DNA of 64,000 nucleotides. It comes from Augochlora pura (Eukaryota > Arthropoda > Insecta > Hymenoptera > Halictidae). The position numbers and the translations under genes were made by a program. This document shows, piece by piece, positions 1 to 13,200 of this stretch; the stretch's first letter is position 1, and every line of letters starts with the position of its first letter. The stretch lies in contig NC_135777.1 of NCBI RefSeq assembly GCF_028453695.1, forward strand, positions 11,335,714 through 11,399,713, in the 5' to 3' direction. The notes beneath the pieces are model-generated. The model had not been told where the DNA came from, did not search any database, and worked only from the letters and a program-made list of their open reading frames with translations.

Positions 1-3000
1 CGCCAAGCTCTCGACTCGCGGTTTTCGTCGGATTTAGCAAAGTCGCGCGACAGGCAGCCCCGCTCGTTTTTAATCAGATTTCTGTATCGCGATCGGACTC
101 GAAGAAATTCCGCGTGGGTAGGAAAGTATCGCGGTCGAATTGGTTCCCACGGCCGATAGTGTAAACATAGAACCAGTTCGATCGGGAAATAAAAAAAAAA
201 ATCGGAACAACCTGTCGCTGCTCGTTTAATAATACACCGTCGGAAAAGTCGGGCACCCCGACCAGCCTCGGGTATCTCTCTCGACACTGTGACGATCTGA
301 CCGGCCAAATTCTCGACTTGTCGAGGAGGAAACCTTGCCGTACGTTCTTCACTGAATCGCGTATTTTATGTCTTTATCCTCGTGTACTATAACTTTGTTT
401 CGCAGCTATTAATCAGTTCCTACGTCAGAGAGAAAATTTATACGTCTTATATATTTACTATATTATATTTATCACATTATATTCGTTACATTATATTCAT
501 TATATTATATTCGTTATATTTATTATATTATATTTATTATATAATTTCAATCTGAGAAATGCGAATAAGGTACATATTTATTAGATTATGTTTAAACTGT
601 TCATAACGAATCTTATAGAATGTTATGGGACAAGGGGTTGCGGAAAAGCGCCGTAGGTCACCATTTCAAACAACTTGCGTGAACACGTTGATTGAAGTGT
701 AGCACATAAGATTTACGTATTTACCGGAAGAAACGTCGCGAAAATAATTTCTATCGATTCAAAAGGAATTATGGAATCCGAAAGACTACTAACACGTGTA
801 GCGTTGGTGACCAGAAGTTTAAGCGACAATATCTCGGAAGTGAAAACATGTGACCGGCGACGTTCCTCCCCGGAGCCACAGAATTTATCGTCCACGGAGC
901 GAGTCGCACCTGTTGCCCACGATTAGGAAGCAGGATTGAGCCCGGACAAACTTCCCGTTTAATTTATCGATTCGAACGCCGCGCAACCGGTTGTAAACCG
1001 CGATACTCCAGAGTTTAGAGCCGTGGATTCGGATGCAAACGTAACTTTGTGGGCAGCAGTAAAATATAATTGCGACGATAATCGTCGGCTGCCTCGGTCG
1101 GCGACGTCGCTTTTTAATCCGCTCGATCGCATTTTCTTGCGGGAGAGGACCGTTGTGGATCGTTAATTGGACGCTCTACGCGATAACGCCACGCCTCCTT
1201 CGCCGGAACTTTCCACGAGCATCGACCTGGCGAAATCGTCCTTTATCTATGCAAATACGGCAGATTTTACGCGACTTAGCATCCACGTTTCTACTTCGAA
1301 CGCCCGCTCTGTTCCTGCTTTTAACACAATTCTGGTCGCATAACATCGCACACGTGACAGCAGAAGAATTATCGATATATTAATCGTACATAAAGTAATC
1401 CGGACCTCGAAATTTTATTAACACTCGAATAGAGGAACATTTTGAAAAAAAAATGTGGATCGTTTATATTTTTGTTTGTTAATTTTCTTCGCTATATTCT
1501 TTTACGATACATTTTCTAAACACGTTCATTTTTTGTATAGATCTCAATAAAACACAAGGCAGTTTTTATTAAATATCAGAAACTAGATGTTAAAGTAACA
1601 ATATTTATGCACTGAGTCTAAAAGAACGCACCGAGCCCAGTAATACGAGTTTTAATGGAATGAACAATCATATCAACTCGGTATCCGCAAAGGAGATACA
1701 ACAAAACAATCCTTATGACGTCAAAATCTATCGTTACAGCATATTGTACAATAATTATATTATTCCTCTCATATTACCTTCTCTTGTACCAAATGGTTTC
1801 TCCTATGAACGAAACGAACTGAATAATGAGCTCGGATTGGCTTCGACTTGAACAGAGCAAATTCGTGGCCCGCGGAGCAAACCATGTGCACGTTCGATAA
1901 ATTCTTGAGCCATCTCGCAGTGATCTCGCGACCAATTTTCGCGCAACGTATAGGTCGGTAGCCGGGGGATCGGTATCGCGATCGAATCGCGTGTCCCTCG
2001 GCGCGGGAGATAGTCGAGAGGCTGCTTAGAAGCTGCCAGCAGCCAGCAGCAGCAGGCGCTATCGATGCGACTTTATGAATGGTCCTCCGGTCTGCCGGAA
2101 ATGCGTCCCGTAAGAAATTTTTAGCCTTGCCCGGGAGCAAGAAGTTTCACATTAATCACACTCGGCCGGCAGCATCCTCGGCTCCGGCGCATTTCAACGC
2201 CGCCAGCTACGGAGTGGGAGGAACTGCGAGACGGAGAGTGGAGGAAAGAGGCAGAGAGAGAGACAGAGAGCACGAGATAGATAAATAGAGACGAAGGGAA
2301 TGAGACAGCGAGCTAGTGAGCGAGAGAGAGACGAAGGAGAGTAGGGACAGCCAGGAATTACTGACGTTGTTAAATAGTGTTTGCGTTCGAGCGTTGCACG
2401 TAATTACGTCTCGCTGCCTCTCTGCCGAATGCTACGTGTTCTCGTCGATTATTCCCGCTGAAACGGGGCTGCGTAATATTACGCGGCCACTTCCGTGCGC
2501 TCCGCTCGGAAACCTGAATGAAACTTCTTCCAACGATCTCTATCGGGCCGGTCTCTTGGGAAAACGGTCCGCCGAGACGCGAAATAACGCTCGTTGCGTA
2601 ATCCGCTGGCCACGCTGCTGGAAAAGGTACGCGTCGCTCGAGCGTGACCTGTGCTGTTAATAAAACCGATCCTATTCTCGATCTACACTCTACCGAAAAA
2701 CTTGGAGACCGCCGTACTCCTGTAACCCTTTGCGTCACGATTTCGTTTGCAGCTAAGACCGTCGTTCGCATCATCAACGTCTCCCAGGGAGAACAGAGTA
2801 ACTCGTGCTCCTCACAACTTTAGAATTATTCTACAGATTAACCAGTAGTGAAAGATTTATGGCATGTTTGAGCGAGTTTGAATTATACTGGTTTAAGTGA
2901 AATTTTCAAGGATCTTTTACTTATCTCTGGAAACGTAATCTATATGTGTCAAAATTTGTATTCCATGAATTATTGTATTTTCTTCGAGTTTAATTTATTC

Positions 3001-3600
3001 ATTCTATTCTATTTTTTTTATTTTTAAAATTTCTTTTTATTTCCTTTCATTTAATTTTCTTTCCTTTTCTTTTCTTGTTTTATTTGGCGTTATCTATCCC
3101 TCTTTTACTTTATTGTACGGTACAGGATGTAGATTTGTTAGGTCATTTTGTTCGAACTCATCGTATACCAGGGACGGACAATTTGTAATTCGCAAGGAAA
3201 TTAACAGAGTTCGCTTGGTGAAATGTTAAGAAAACAAGCGAAATCGATGATAAAGCTGCTATCGATTAACGTAGCTCGAAATTGACTCAATAATAGATTT
3301 GGCCAGTAAACGGTACACGCGTTCTTAGTAAAGAGTAACACTCCTCGCTTCTCACAACGGATAACTGTGACTTACGTCACCGTGATTCCGACCTACTCAT
3401 TCACATCGAAGGGTCGGTATCACGACACAAGATGTTAATGTCCGAGGGAAAGGAGCAATCTCGCCTCAGGGCATTTGGACACGTTCTCGATCAAGTTTCT
3501 CGACACTTCCGCTCATTTATTTCAGTTTAATGTCCCCCAAAGGTCGCGATGACACGAAAGTGCTACAAGATCTTAGCGCCTGCGTTTCAGGGGGGGTCCC
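1..3600. other. Upstream DNA, no gene recognised
   Basis: I recognise no gene here on either strand. An AT-rich stretch at about 360-600 contains irregular TATTATATT repeats. A GC-richer block at about 1,850-2,800 has short overlapping open frames on both strands, with no conserved domain or splice structure that I can support. A pyrimidine-rich tract at about 3,000-3,110 is low complexity. The region is probably upstream or intergenic DNA of the pointed gene, and distal regulatory elements are possible but cannot be pinpointed by eye. Confidence 0.5.
451..545. repeat. AT-rich degenerate TATTATATT repeat
   Basis: This is an irregular tandem array of TATTATATT/TATATTTAT units. It is low-complexity sequence with no coding content. 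Confidence 0.6.
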
Positions 3601-3931
3601 ATCGTAAAGTCGCCGAAATTGGTACGCGATGTCAAAGAAAAATCGCCATTAAGCCACCGAGTCGCAGTATTTTTCGACGGGCGTCGCGACGTCAGCGACG
3701 ATCAGAGGAAAATCGCCGGCCGGTGGGGCGAAAATAGAGAAAGCGCAAGAGAGAGAGGGGGTGGGGGTGGTGTAGGGGAAAGAGAGATAGAGAGGAGGTT
3801 AGCTGGTTGAGACGCGCGGCATGAATGAACCTCGAGCGAACCGAATGAAGGAGCGAGCGGGCTATGGTGCGCGCGTGTGGCGCGTGCGTGCGAGACCTCG
3901 TACTCACACCACCGCGGCCCGTGAGCGGGTG

Positions 3932-3967
3932 GAAGCGGGCCGAAGCGGGCCGAAGCGGGCCGAGGCG
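3932..3967. repeat. Decamer tandem repeat (AAGCGGGCCG)
   Basis: About three and a half copies of a 10-bp unit lie within the CpG-rich promoter zone. The unit is GC-rich and may be bound by GC-box factors, but that is speculative. Confidence 0.7.
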
Positions 3968-4944
3968 GAGGAGGGCGAGACACGGAGGAGAGAGATCTCG
4001 GTCTCTGTTGCGCTCTCCGGTGCCCCGTAGCCCCGTGGCCGAGCGAACAAGATGAATGGCCGGGGCCGGCGGTTGGACGACGACAGACGTATGCGCGCGA
4101 TACCGCGGAGCGTAAAAGCGTAAAACCGTAGGAGCGTAAGAGCGAGGAAGCGTCGCGAGCTCGAGCGTAGAGGACGGACTTATCGGCGAGCGGAGAACGG
4201 GAACAGCGGCCAGCGATCGATAGAGACGCAAACGTGGAAAGAGGAACGAGGAAAGACGGATGAACGTGGTGAGGAGCGGGCGCGGTGGGGAGGGGACAGG
4301 AGCGAACGGAGCGAGCGAGACCGGCCGATCATGGGAGGAGAGAGAGACGAGAGTCGCGCGCCAGCGTACCGACGCCAGTGTGAGTTTGCCGCGTCGACGG
4401 GAGAGTATTCATTCATAAAACTAAGCGAGGAGCGAGGCTAGGCGAGCGTGCACTGCGCGGTTGGTGGGGATCCGGGAGACGGCCACTCTCTTCTTCCTGC
4501 TCGCCCCGTACCCGCTCCGTTCACCCTTTCGATTCGGTCGAGGTCTCTTTGTCTTTGATGGTGTCAGATGGTGCCTGCCGCTTCGCGGATTACGCCGTTT
4601 TCGTCGATTTTGGCTTTTCGGAATTGAATCGAGGACCAGGTCGGCGCGACCGCGATCTCGTCGCGAGTTCCCAGAAAACGACGGCATCCTCGGGGTGGGA
4701 GCATCTTTGTCCGAGGAGATTCGGAGCGAACGGGAACGCGAACGCGAACGCGAACGGAGGAACCGCGGGGAATCTGGTTGATTCAGCTTGACGAAGGACG
4801 AGAAATAAACGCGCGTCCACCTCCGCCAGGCGTGCCCCACCTCGGCGGCCCGAGCAAACTCTGGCTCCCCTCTCGGCGGCGACGCGCGTCTTCCTTTCTT
4901 GTTCTTTTCCTCCACCACGCGATCGTGGCCGATCCTCCTATCCT

Positions 4945-4995
4945 TCTCCTCCTCCTCCTCCTCCTCCTCCTCCTCCTCCTCCACCTCCACCTCCT
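4945..4995. repeat. (CTC)n microsatellite
   Basis: This is a run of CTC/TCC triplets followed by CCACCTCCACC, inside the P2 promoter/5'UTR zone. It creates artefactual poly-Leu, poly-Ser and poly-Arg frames on the two strands. Confidence 0.9.
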
Positions 4996-6370
4996 TCTTC
5001 TACCTCGTTTCGCGAGCGATAGAGCGCGAGAGAGCGCCAACTCTTCCTCTACTACCGCGCTCCTACCTCTCCTCGCTGCTACTTCTTCTTGTTCCCGCGA
5101 GTTCCTGCCCTTCGTCTCTCTCTCCTTGCGTACGCACTTACCTGCGGAACGCGGTCGTACGTGCTCGACGGTGGCGCTTCGCCCGAAGAAGCCGACTCTC
5201 TCTCGCTCGATCGTCCGATCCCTCGATCCGCTCCGAAAAATCCGGCGGTGCGGTGTCTCGCGACGAGCTCTCGTGCCGAGCCGAGCCGAGCAACGAGTCT
5301 CTCTCGAACAGGCCGCGTGTGCTGCGACCGTTTCACGTTTCCTCTGGTGTGTACGTGCGTGCAGAGCGGCGTGCGAAGCGTGTGTGCCAGTGCCACTCGA
5401 CCACGAACAACCGACCGAGAGATCCCTCGAATCCGACAAATTCGAGCCGCCGCCGCCGCCACCACCGCCGCGCCGTGCGCGTTGCCGGACCGGCAAAAGC
5501 GGCTCTGGTCTCGGACAAACTGGAGCGTATCCCGGAGCGCATCCCGGAGCAAAGCGTCCTCGTATTTTCGGAGCTCGGCCGCGTTATTACACCCGCGTGA
5601 ACACCTCTCCTCTCACCCCCCACCCCTCACCAACCCGGCCTGCTGCCGCTGGTACACGGTCCGCCACGGTCTCGTGGTGTGTCCCCCCTTTCCTCGTCCT
5701 CGCCGTCCGCTCGACCCGCTCGATCCGCTCCATCCGCCCGCGCCGGTCGCGCCGGTTGCGCCGGTTGCGCAAGCAGGTATTCGGAAATAGCCCGCGGGTC
5801 GCGGTTATGAATTGATAGCAAACACATGGTGGACACGGCGCGCGCGGGGACCGGCTTCCTCTCGCGGCAACACGCGCTTCTCAGCCTCGTGCTCCCTCGC
5901 GTCCAGCCCGGACTCCCGGACCAGTTTCTTCGCGGATCGTTTCACCTGCTCCTCTCCGGAACCGTTCCTCGGCCGACGACGAGTCGACACCGGAGTATTT
6001 CGAGGAGAACCGCGCGCAACTGACAGTGTTTCCAATTCTCTGGACCATCGAGAACCAACGGCCACCGCAGTGCGTCGAACCAACGTCGTTACCGTCGTCG
6101 TCGTCGTCGACGGTGCTCTTCGGCGGCCCGATGGCAGGACGAGCGACCGTCGCGTGGCGTCGTTGACTCTCCGCGCCTCGAGCATGGGATAGAAGCCTGT
6201 CCGCGCCAGCCAGCCGGACCTGCCTGGATCGCCGCCGCGATGTCCTGACAACCGGGGTTCATCGATCGCGGATCCACGCGACGCGAATTACTCGGCTCTC
6301 GACGGTGCGACGCGCGCGATCTGTGCGCCGGATCGGAGCGAATGACAGCGGGCCCGAGGAGTCGTCGTGC

Positions 6371-6476
6371 ATGTACAGCGAGCACGCGAGGACAGCACTC
6401 ATGTACGTTGACTACGGCGGCGACGCTTATGCCGGAATGGGAATCAAGGCCATGAAGTCCTTTGCCAGGCCCAGAG
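6371..6476 (+). CDS. pnt: ETS transcription factor Pointed, first P2-type coding exon (N-terminus)
   Basis: This exon encodes residues 1-35 of the P2-type isoform, starting MYSEHARTALMYVDYGG and ending KSFARPR, plus one base of the next codon. It ends at a good donor, CCAGAG|GTACGG. The last base (G) plus AT from the exon at 32,029 makes an Asp codon, giving ...ARPR-D-IPAQVPPLTP, so phase and sequence fit. The ATG at 6,371 is the first in this frame; the frame is open upstream without an ATG back to at least 6,305. A second in-frame ATG at 6,401 (MYVDYGG) is an alternative start. The N-terminus is less conserved in this family, so the assignment rests on phase match, position after a CpG island and the clean donor. 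An unseen small exon inside the 25.6-kb intron cannot be excluded. Confidence 0.75.
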
Positions 6477-9400
6477 GTACGGAACCCACCTCGCCCCGTT
6501 CCCTTTCTCGTTTCCCGCCGAAGCTATACGCGCCTCGCTTTTACGCTTTACAGATTACAGACGACGCGCGACCTTACCTTTTACCTCCTGTCCAATGCGG
6601 GGAGGAACGGCACTACTTACCTTCCCTCTCGCGAGCCGTCAGCGCGAGCCGTCCTCGAGGAATTCGTCTCCGTTTCCGCTCCGAATCATTTTCCGATTCG
6701 TGGAACTTCAGCTATTCCGCCCGGCCGCCCGTTTCGAATTCACTGAATAAATCCGGCTCAGGGGAAACGCCTGTCGAGATGCTCGGGATACCTCGGATGC
6801 TACGGAGACGCGGTGATTTAACGCCTTGAAACTCTCGCGCTAACATCTCGTGTCCAACTTCTTGTCGACTATATTCTTTGCTTGTCGATGCCTCGGTGTT
6901 GCCATTAACGTCATCGATCTCACTGTCATAGAAATCATAATGCGATCGACCCTACACTTTTTACACTTGACGTGCAACGATCGTAACAATAATAATAACT
7001 CTATCGATCGATGAGATAACTCGTTTTTAAAATGAGGGAATAGTAATGTAGCAGTCGCGCAGGGACAGATAATAATACAAAAGCTTGAAACTGAAAACTT
7101 TGCACGAAACCTATCGCGATGATGAAAACAACCGGGTCGGTATTTCTTGTTCCAATATTTTTGGCATTACGGAGCCACTTTTGTAGAAACTGATCGATTA
7201 AATTTCTCCATTCAAATTTTTCAGATTATCATCGTATTTTGAGTCGGATGTCTAGATAAAATCATTGTTGTAATTCTTACAAAATAGCACATGTCAAACC
7301 GTTTGAGCGTTCGGTAGGATTATTGTTATATGAAATTATCAGTTACATGAAATTTAGTCAGGTTATATTAGCGTGGACGAAGTCGAACGGCGAATGGAAT
7401 TAGCGGCAAGAAGCTGGAGCAAGTACAGAAATAACAAAAGGAATCTAGCTGATCAGTATTGTTCTCAGACAACGATCAAACAACGTGGATCAACGCGTAA
7501 TGCGTCCATAAAACATCGTTTTAGTTTTAGTAAACAGAGATAATGTTTTTTAAAACGTCGAACCGGTGTGTAGAGATTAACGCTTAACCTACCATGACGG
7601 TCATCTCGACCGGTTCCAGAGTTTTTATTTAAAAATCATAAGCGTCGGAAGATTGTTATACAGAAAATGATTTAATCCAAGCACACATTGTTACAAAGTG
7701 CTTACCTTCTTCTTAAATAAATTCAGACCTGTCGATCTCACGATAGCGATGAGCTTTTCAAGAATTTCAACCGTCGATTAAGTTGTAAAGAAACAGCGAG
7801 CACCGAGTTTTTCAGTCGGCCAGTTTTTCTGGTCGCGGATGTCCAAGCGCTCTAACAGTGTCGTGAAAGTCCTGACTTTTAGGCTGGTGCCAGTAAATCT
7901 GGATCAGCTCGCGAACGTAACTCGGACACCGGCCACTCGCTGCAGATGCGGTCGACGGTGCAGGAGCGCAACGGCAACCTGCATCCCGGCTGTGCACGCG
8001 CGCTTCCTGCGATTGGTGGGACTCCTTCGCCCTGGTGGGGGGCTCCTGTTCGAACAACACTCGACCTCTGACCCTGACACGCTCCCGGTTCTTCTGCGCC
8101 GGCTTCTTGTCTTTTTGCTCGCACTATTCTACGAACCATTCTCTAAAAAAATGGAGACGTCGCTTTAAACGTCGGCTTCTCAGAATTTTCAGGCTGCTGT
8201 TGTTCCTTCTGTCTTCAAACTACTCCCTCACCAGGCTCTAATTTTTCCAAACGAACGTGTCCCTATTACATTGACACTATTTGCGAAATAATATCACAAC
8301 ACGATAGAAAGTATTTCTTTACATGTGCGGATTCTAGACACTTTAGCTGTAACAAAAATTTCAGAAATTATGCAACAATTGCACGAAATTTATACGGTAT
8401 TTATACAGAGCTTATACAGAACCGCCATAGGATCGTAATAGTTGTAATATTGTAATAGTTGCAATTTTGAAAGCGTAGCACGGCACGTAACTGATTTACG
8501 GTAACGAAAATTCTATTGAAATAATTGAATAATAAGTGGCCAGATTGAAAATGAAGAAACATATTTACGCAATATTTCTCTTCATATTTTTCATATAGCA
8601 CGAAACGATGTGCGGGACGAACGGCTTTTTTGTGCTACATTTATTATTTTGTACACTATGCATGTTCACGTCTGACTGACTACCGCAGCAAAATTTCACG
8701 TACTTTCTTGACAAAGAAAGAAACGACATCTTCTGTTCGTAAAATTCATGCACGTCAAATTCATATTCGTAAAAAACAAGGAGTCTATGCTTAACCAATA
8801 TTCTCACCTTCGCGTTACGTGTTTTTTTCAATAATAATAACTATACTATGGATTTATATGCAAAATAACACTTGCTCTTGTCTTACCGTGTAGCGGGCGA
8901 TTTTTTGCAGTTCGGACGCAAAGTTCCTTCTGCATAAGATAACTGTAGTTTTTAAACATTATGGTCTTCTGATAAAAGTTTCAGTTTCTGTGTTAAAAAC
9001 AATTTCTTTATTCCCTTTAAAAAAATAAAAACAACTTGTCAGAAATTAAAAACTAAGAAAATCAATAATAACGACTTCAGTCGCTTCCCGCGCAAGATGC
9101 GTTAAATAATTTTGAACATTTCAATCTTTAAATTTGTTCACCGTGCTACGTATCGCTTACACACTCACTCCATAAATACATCGTGGTCTAATAATAATAG
9201 ATACATATACATCACGTTAGAAAAGAACAAAGTTATAAAGTTTCGGACCAATTTCCCCAACAACGACAGAATAATATACTTTATTCTGGTTATTATACTT
9301 TGTTTCGGTTCTTGTAAAAATCGCTGTTTACCTGTATAGTATAAATAAATTGTATTGAGACGAGAGAAGTTAAATTGATTTCAATCGAAATGAATTAAAT

Positions 9401-9927
9401 TGAATTAAACAGAATTGTAACAAATTGAATTGAATTAAAATAGTGTTAAATTGACAGGAGGTACGAACCAGAGTTAAATAATAACATCTCGTAGCGACGC
9501 GAGCGGCTAGACAAACCTGTAATCCTATCGGAGCCCGAAGGAAGCGGCAACGAGACCGTGTACAAATTGAATAATTCTGCCCGTGGATGAAAAAGGACCG
9601 TATTCGCGAATCGTTCCCCGGCAGGATATCTGTCGGTTGATATCGGGCGGCCGGTGCGTGCCCGGTTATTGCCACGGAGAGTTTCGCTGGCAGTGCATCT
9701 GCTGAAACGCGGGTTAATGATAAATCTCACGGGAGGATTACAGCGGTAGGAGAGCGAGCGAGCGTGGCCGGCCTAAGTAGGGGATATATCTCGAGCGGAG
9801 AAGCTATCCGACGATGCTGCGCTCTTCCTGGCAACCGGTTCCAGCGAATGGGCTCGATCCGTTTTGTTCATGTAGATATCACCGAGCCGAAGGGTGATTC
9901 GCGCATCGAACTCTCTTTCCGGCTGGA

Positions 9928-10027
9928 NNNNNNNNNNNNNNNNNNNNNNNNNNNNNNNNNNNNNNNNNNNNNNNNNNNNNNNNNNNNNNNNNNNNNNNNN
10001 NNNNNNNNNNNNNNNNNNNNNNNNNNN
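9928..10027. other. Assembly gap (100 Ns)
   Basis: Exactly 100 Ns are followed by a GAGAG/GGGA low-complexity tract at about 10,028-10,080. The gap probably marks an unresolved GA-rich repeat, and its true length is unknown. Confidence 0.99.
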
Positions 10028-10392
10028 GGGAGAGAGAGAGAGAGAGAGGGAGGGAGGGAGAGAGAAGGATAAAGGGAGAGGACGTACGTACGCCGCGTGT
10101 AATTTCCCTCGGTCGATTACCGCCGTCTCTCGACCACGAAAACCGCCCCGGCGACCTCGCGAATTAATAACAGCTCGAAACGGGAGAACGACGATGCTAC
10201 CGCAGCCTGTAGCTGGCAACAGCAACGTAGCATTTCGATAAGTAAGTTCGAGAAACCGGTAGCGGCCGCCCTTGCCCGATCTTTAATAAGTCCTGACTTT
10301 TTTACACCGCTCCGCGCACCCGATCGTCGGATTCTTTCGCTCCATCAACGTCTTCCTCGCGAACAGGCGCCTTCTTCTTGAAATCCCTCTGT

Positions 10393-10455
10393 CCCCCCCC
10401 CCCCCCCCCCCCCCCCACCCCGCCCCTTCTTCTTCACCCCCCCCCCCCCCCCCCC
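10393..10455. repeat. Interrupted poly-C tract
   Basis: Two long C runs, at about 10,393-10,416 and 10,437-10,455, are separated by a CACCCCGCCCC...TTCTTC spacer. Length is likely polymorphic or error-prone in the assembly. Confidence 0.95.
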
Positions 10456-11133
10456 GGCTCCTTCCTCCGTCGTTCATCTTCGCCGCCAGCGGGCTCTGCA
10501 TTTTTCCGACCGCAAATACTCGGATCTCCGTAGATACTTTATTTTCTTGTTGCTCCGCGTGGAATTTTTCTCCCCAGAAATCGGTGCCGACGCCCAGGCG
10601 TCGAGACACGGCCGGGGATCGTGCTGATAAAGCAAAAGAGATCGAACGTTCGTACAATCTCTCGGCAATTTCACCTTTCCCGTTGCGGCGGGGACAGGCT
10701 CGCTCGCTCGCCGCCGTGGTCCTGGAACAATAATATGTATCGCTACTTTCTATTAATAATCGGCCCGACGTCGAAGTCGGTCAATCAAACCGATCGCTCG
10801 GGTCCGGAGAGTCCGAGCTCGAGAGCGAATCGATCGATATCCTTCACGCGGATTCTCGGTTCTCGGACACCGAGGCTCGGCAGCGCTATTTCGAGTCCCT
10901 GGCAGAGTCCATCGCGTTTGCAAAGAGATCGGTCGTGGTCCAGATCCACTGCCTTTGATACTCTTCTCGGATCATCAATTTCAGTTGGTCGCCGCGATGG
11001 CTGAACGATCGGACGAACTCGACGCTCGGAAATTGCTGATAAATTACGGAAAGATTTACTCTGTTCGTTCATCGATCTTGCCCCGCTTGTCGTCGAAGGA
11101 ATTCACAAATTTACTTATTCAGACATTTTCTTC

Positions 11134-11160
11134 ATTTATTTATTTATTTATTTATTTATT
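11134..11160. repeat. (TTTA)n microsatellite
   Basis: This is a pure ATTT/TTTA tetranucleotide run. The same unit recurs on the + strand at about 15,101-15,128 and 22,728-22,760. Confidence 0.9.
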
Positions 11161-11435
11161 AACGCTTGCAAATCCACTTATACGTTGAGTAGTTATCATT
11201 TGTAGGCCTAACACAAACGTATGGTTATAGCGAAAACAATCGATACGATCACAGTAGTTGTTTGCATTTATAAAAATCTTATTCAGGCAGGTGAATTGTC
11301 CGAATATAATTCTACGCTATTGTTTACGAAAGAGAATGACTTTTTAGAGATAGATAATAAATTACTTCATTTGTTACAATAATACAATTGTAAGAAAAAT
11401 GATTATTAATTGCAACGTTTCCAATTGACTCGCAT

Positions 11436-11545
11436 CTAAATTAAATTAAATTAAATTGTGTTGAATTGAATTGAGTTGAGCTGAGTTGAGTTGAATTGAA
11501 TTGAAATGAATTAAATTGAAAAAACTAGATTGAATTAAATTAAGT
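11436..11545. repeat. Degenerate (TTGAA/TTAAA)n pentanucleotide repeat
   Basis: This is a run of TTAAA, TTGAA and TTGAG pentamers. Similar degenerate AATTGAATTA tracts occur at about 9,371-9,440 and 35,340-35,420, so the motif is a recurrent simple repeat of this locus. Confidence 0.75.
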
Positions 11546-12943
11546 TCATCGAAGTCAGCAGACTTGATCACGACTTTTTGTTTACCACTTTTATTTCAAT
11601 AACAATCCAATAAACTTTAGCAGTCGGTAGGACCGCTAATAGTGGTTACGTCAGTTTTAATACACCAGTTAAGGGTTGCAGATTTAACGGAGTGCTCTCC
11701 ATCATCTGGTATCCCATAGAAATTACACACGGAGCCGAGGTTCGAATAGCTGGATAAAATCGTATCACCGATTCGATAAAGGATCGCGTTCGCGACCCAG
11801 ACGAGAGATTCGATAGCCGCAGAAGGCAGCCCGGGATCGCGAGCTCCGATCTGTTATCGGCGATCGATCTTCGCCAATTACAAGCCACCACGCCCACCGA
11901 AACGTAACGTTCTCGAAACTCGCCTCGTAATCGAGCCGTGAAACGGTGGTCGCGACTCAATCGGTTCGTTATCTTCGCGGGGAACGCCGGGACCGCGAGC
12001 GGGAGGGGGGCATCGGCTTCGTTAATTAGCGGCTCGTTTAATAATATTCGAGGTTCCCGACGCGGCGGCGGCGGGTTTTCTCCCGTTGGAAAAACCGCGA
12101 CGCGGCCTTGCAACGAAACGCGCCGGGACGATAACCGATTCACCGTAATCGGCCGTTTTATCTCTCAGGACTCTCGCAGAGGGGGAGAGAGAGAGAGAGG
12201 GCCGGCTAATCAGCCGCGGTACGATAATTGGACCATGAGACGCGCGATCCTGCCGGCGTCGTCGATTTACCTCGACCAACCTATCGAGCCACAGAGTCCT
12301 CGGCACAATTTAAACGGTCCCTTTCGGATTAAACCCGTAAAACGCGCTTTTATCGCAACCCACGAGCTCGTTTAATATTTTCATCGATAGTCTTCCACTC
12401 GAGAATGCCTTGTAACATTGTACTCGCGTTGGTACCAGTGTAATAGGGGAACATCCCCGGACTGCTGATCGCATGACTTCATTTGCAGATTTTCTTAGGA
12501 TCGTGTACCATCTAACTTCGTTTCGCAATTCAATTTAAAATAATTCGTGCGCAGCATCATACGATTCAATTAAATTTAATCAACTTTACTTACATGCACA
12601 AGCGTACACTCATTTTTACAACACGAAACGAAAACATATATTTAGACTCACAGATTTATTATATAAATCGATAAAGATACATTCCACCGTTGTTACTCGT
12701 CTGATTGATTCGAATAACCGTGGTTCCATTGTCCTTTATATTTTAATTGCAACATTACATTCTAATGTGCAGTCGGTCTTTGTTTTGTTCGTAGGCACTG
12801 TCACAATGTTATATATTCTGTAAGACAATCATAATGATAATAATGTTTATTGTGTAAACGCGATGAACACGAGCCAATTATTGAAAGAGAGAAAAGTAAT
12901 AATAACAAGATAACAATGAACATAGCTGCAATGAAACAATCAG

Positions 12944-12945
<2 letters not shown>

Positions 12946-12979
<34 letters not shown>
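12946..12979. repeat. (CT)n microsatellite
   Basis: A pure CT dinucleotide run of 34 bases precedes about 230 bp of degenerate AAT/AAC trinucleotide repeat. Confidence 0.95.
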
Positions 12980-12984
<5 letters not shown>

Positions 12985-13049
12985 GAGAATTAGATAACCA
13001 AGATAGTGATAATACGAATAACGTTGACAATAATAACAGCAACATGAGC

Positions 13050-13200
13050 AGTAGTGGTATGTAATAATAATAAAGTAATAAGAACAAAAATAATAAGAAT
13101 ATTAAGAACGATAAAAAATAATAATAAAAAGAATACAAATAATGATAATAATAATAATAATGACAATAACAATAGCGGTAACAATGAAAACAATAAAATG
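13050..13200. repeat. Degenerate (AAT/AAC)n repeat
   Basis: This AATAATAAT-rich tract is strongly purine-skewed on the + strand. It generates meaningless Leu/Ile/Tyr-rich frames on the - strand. Confidence 0.75.

Larger units (their letters stand above)
3620..6370 (+). promoter_or_regulatory. pnt: CpG-rich promoter and 5'UTR zone of the P2-type pointed transcript
   Basis: This GC- and CpG-rich block directly precedes the first P2-type coding exon. The + strand is purine-rich (GAGAG/GAGCG) at about 3,720-4,440, then becomes pyrimidine-rich (CTCTC, CTC triplets, CCGCC) at about 4,850-5,800. Such a strand switch in a CpG island is typical of a promoter region. I could not identify a TATA box, an initiator or an exact transcription start. 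The long open frames here, on both strands, read as Arg/Ser/Pro low complexity and arise from GC-rich repeats. How much of the block is promoter and how much is 5'UTR, and whether the 5'UTR is spliced, cannot be decided from sequence alone. Confidence 0.6.

Noticed and set aside
4778..5815. Longest open frame (345 codons) in the upstream CpG island
   Set aside because: It consists of Leu/Ser/Arg/Pro low complexity from CTC and CCG repeats, with comparably long frames on the opposite strand and in other frames. No domain or splice logic is present.
7580..7640. CTTAACCTACCATGACGGTCAT motif, like the end of a TTAA-type transposon
   Set aside because: No matching second end was found, so an element boundary cannot be supported.
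9894..10241. Open frame running across the 100-N gap
   Set aside because: Continuity depends on undefined bases, so no coding claim is possible.
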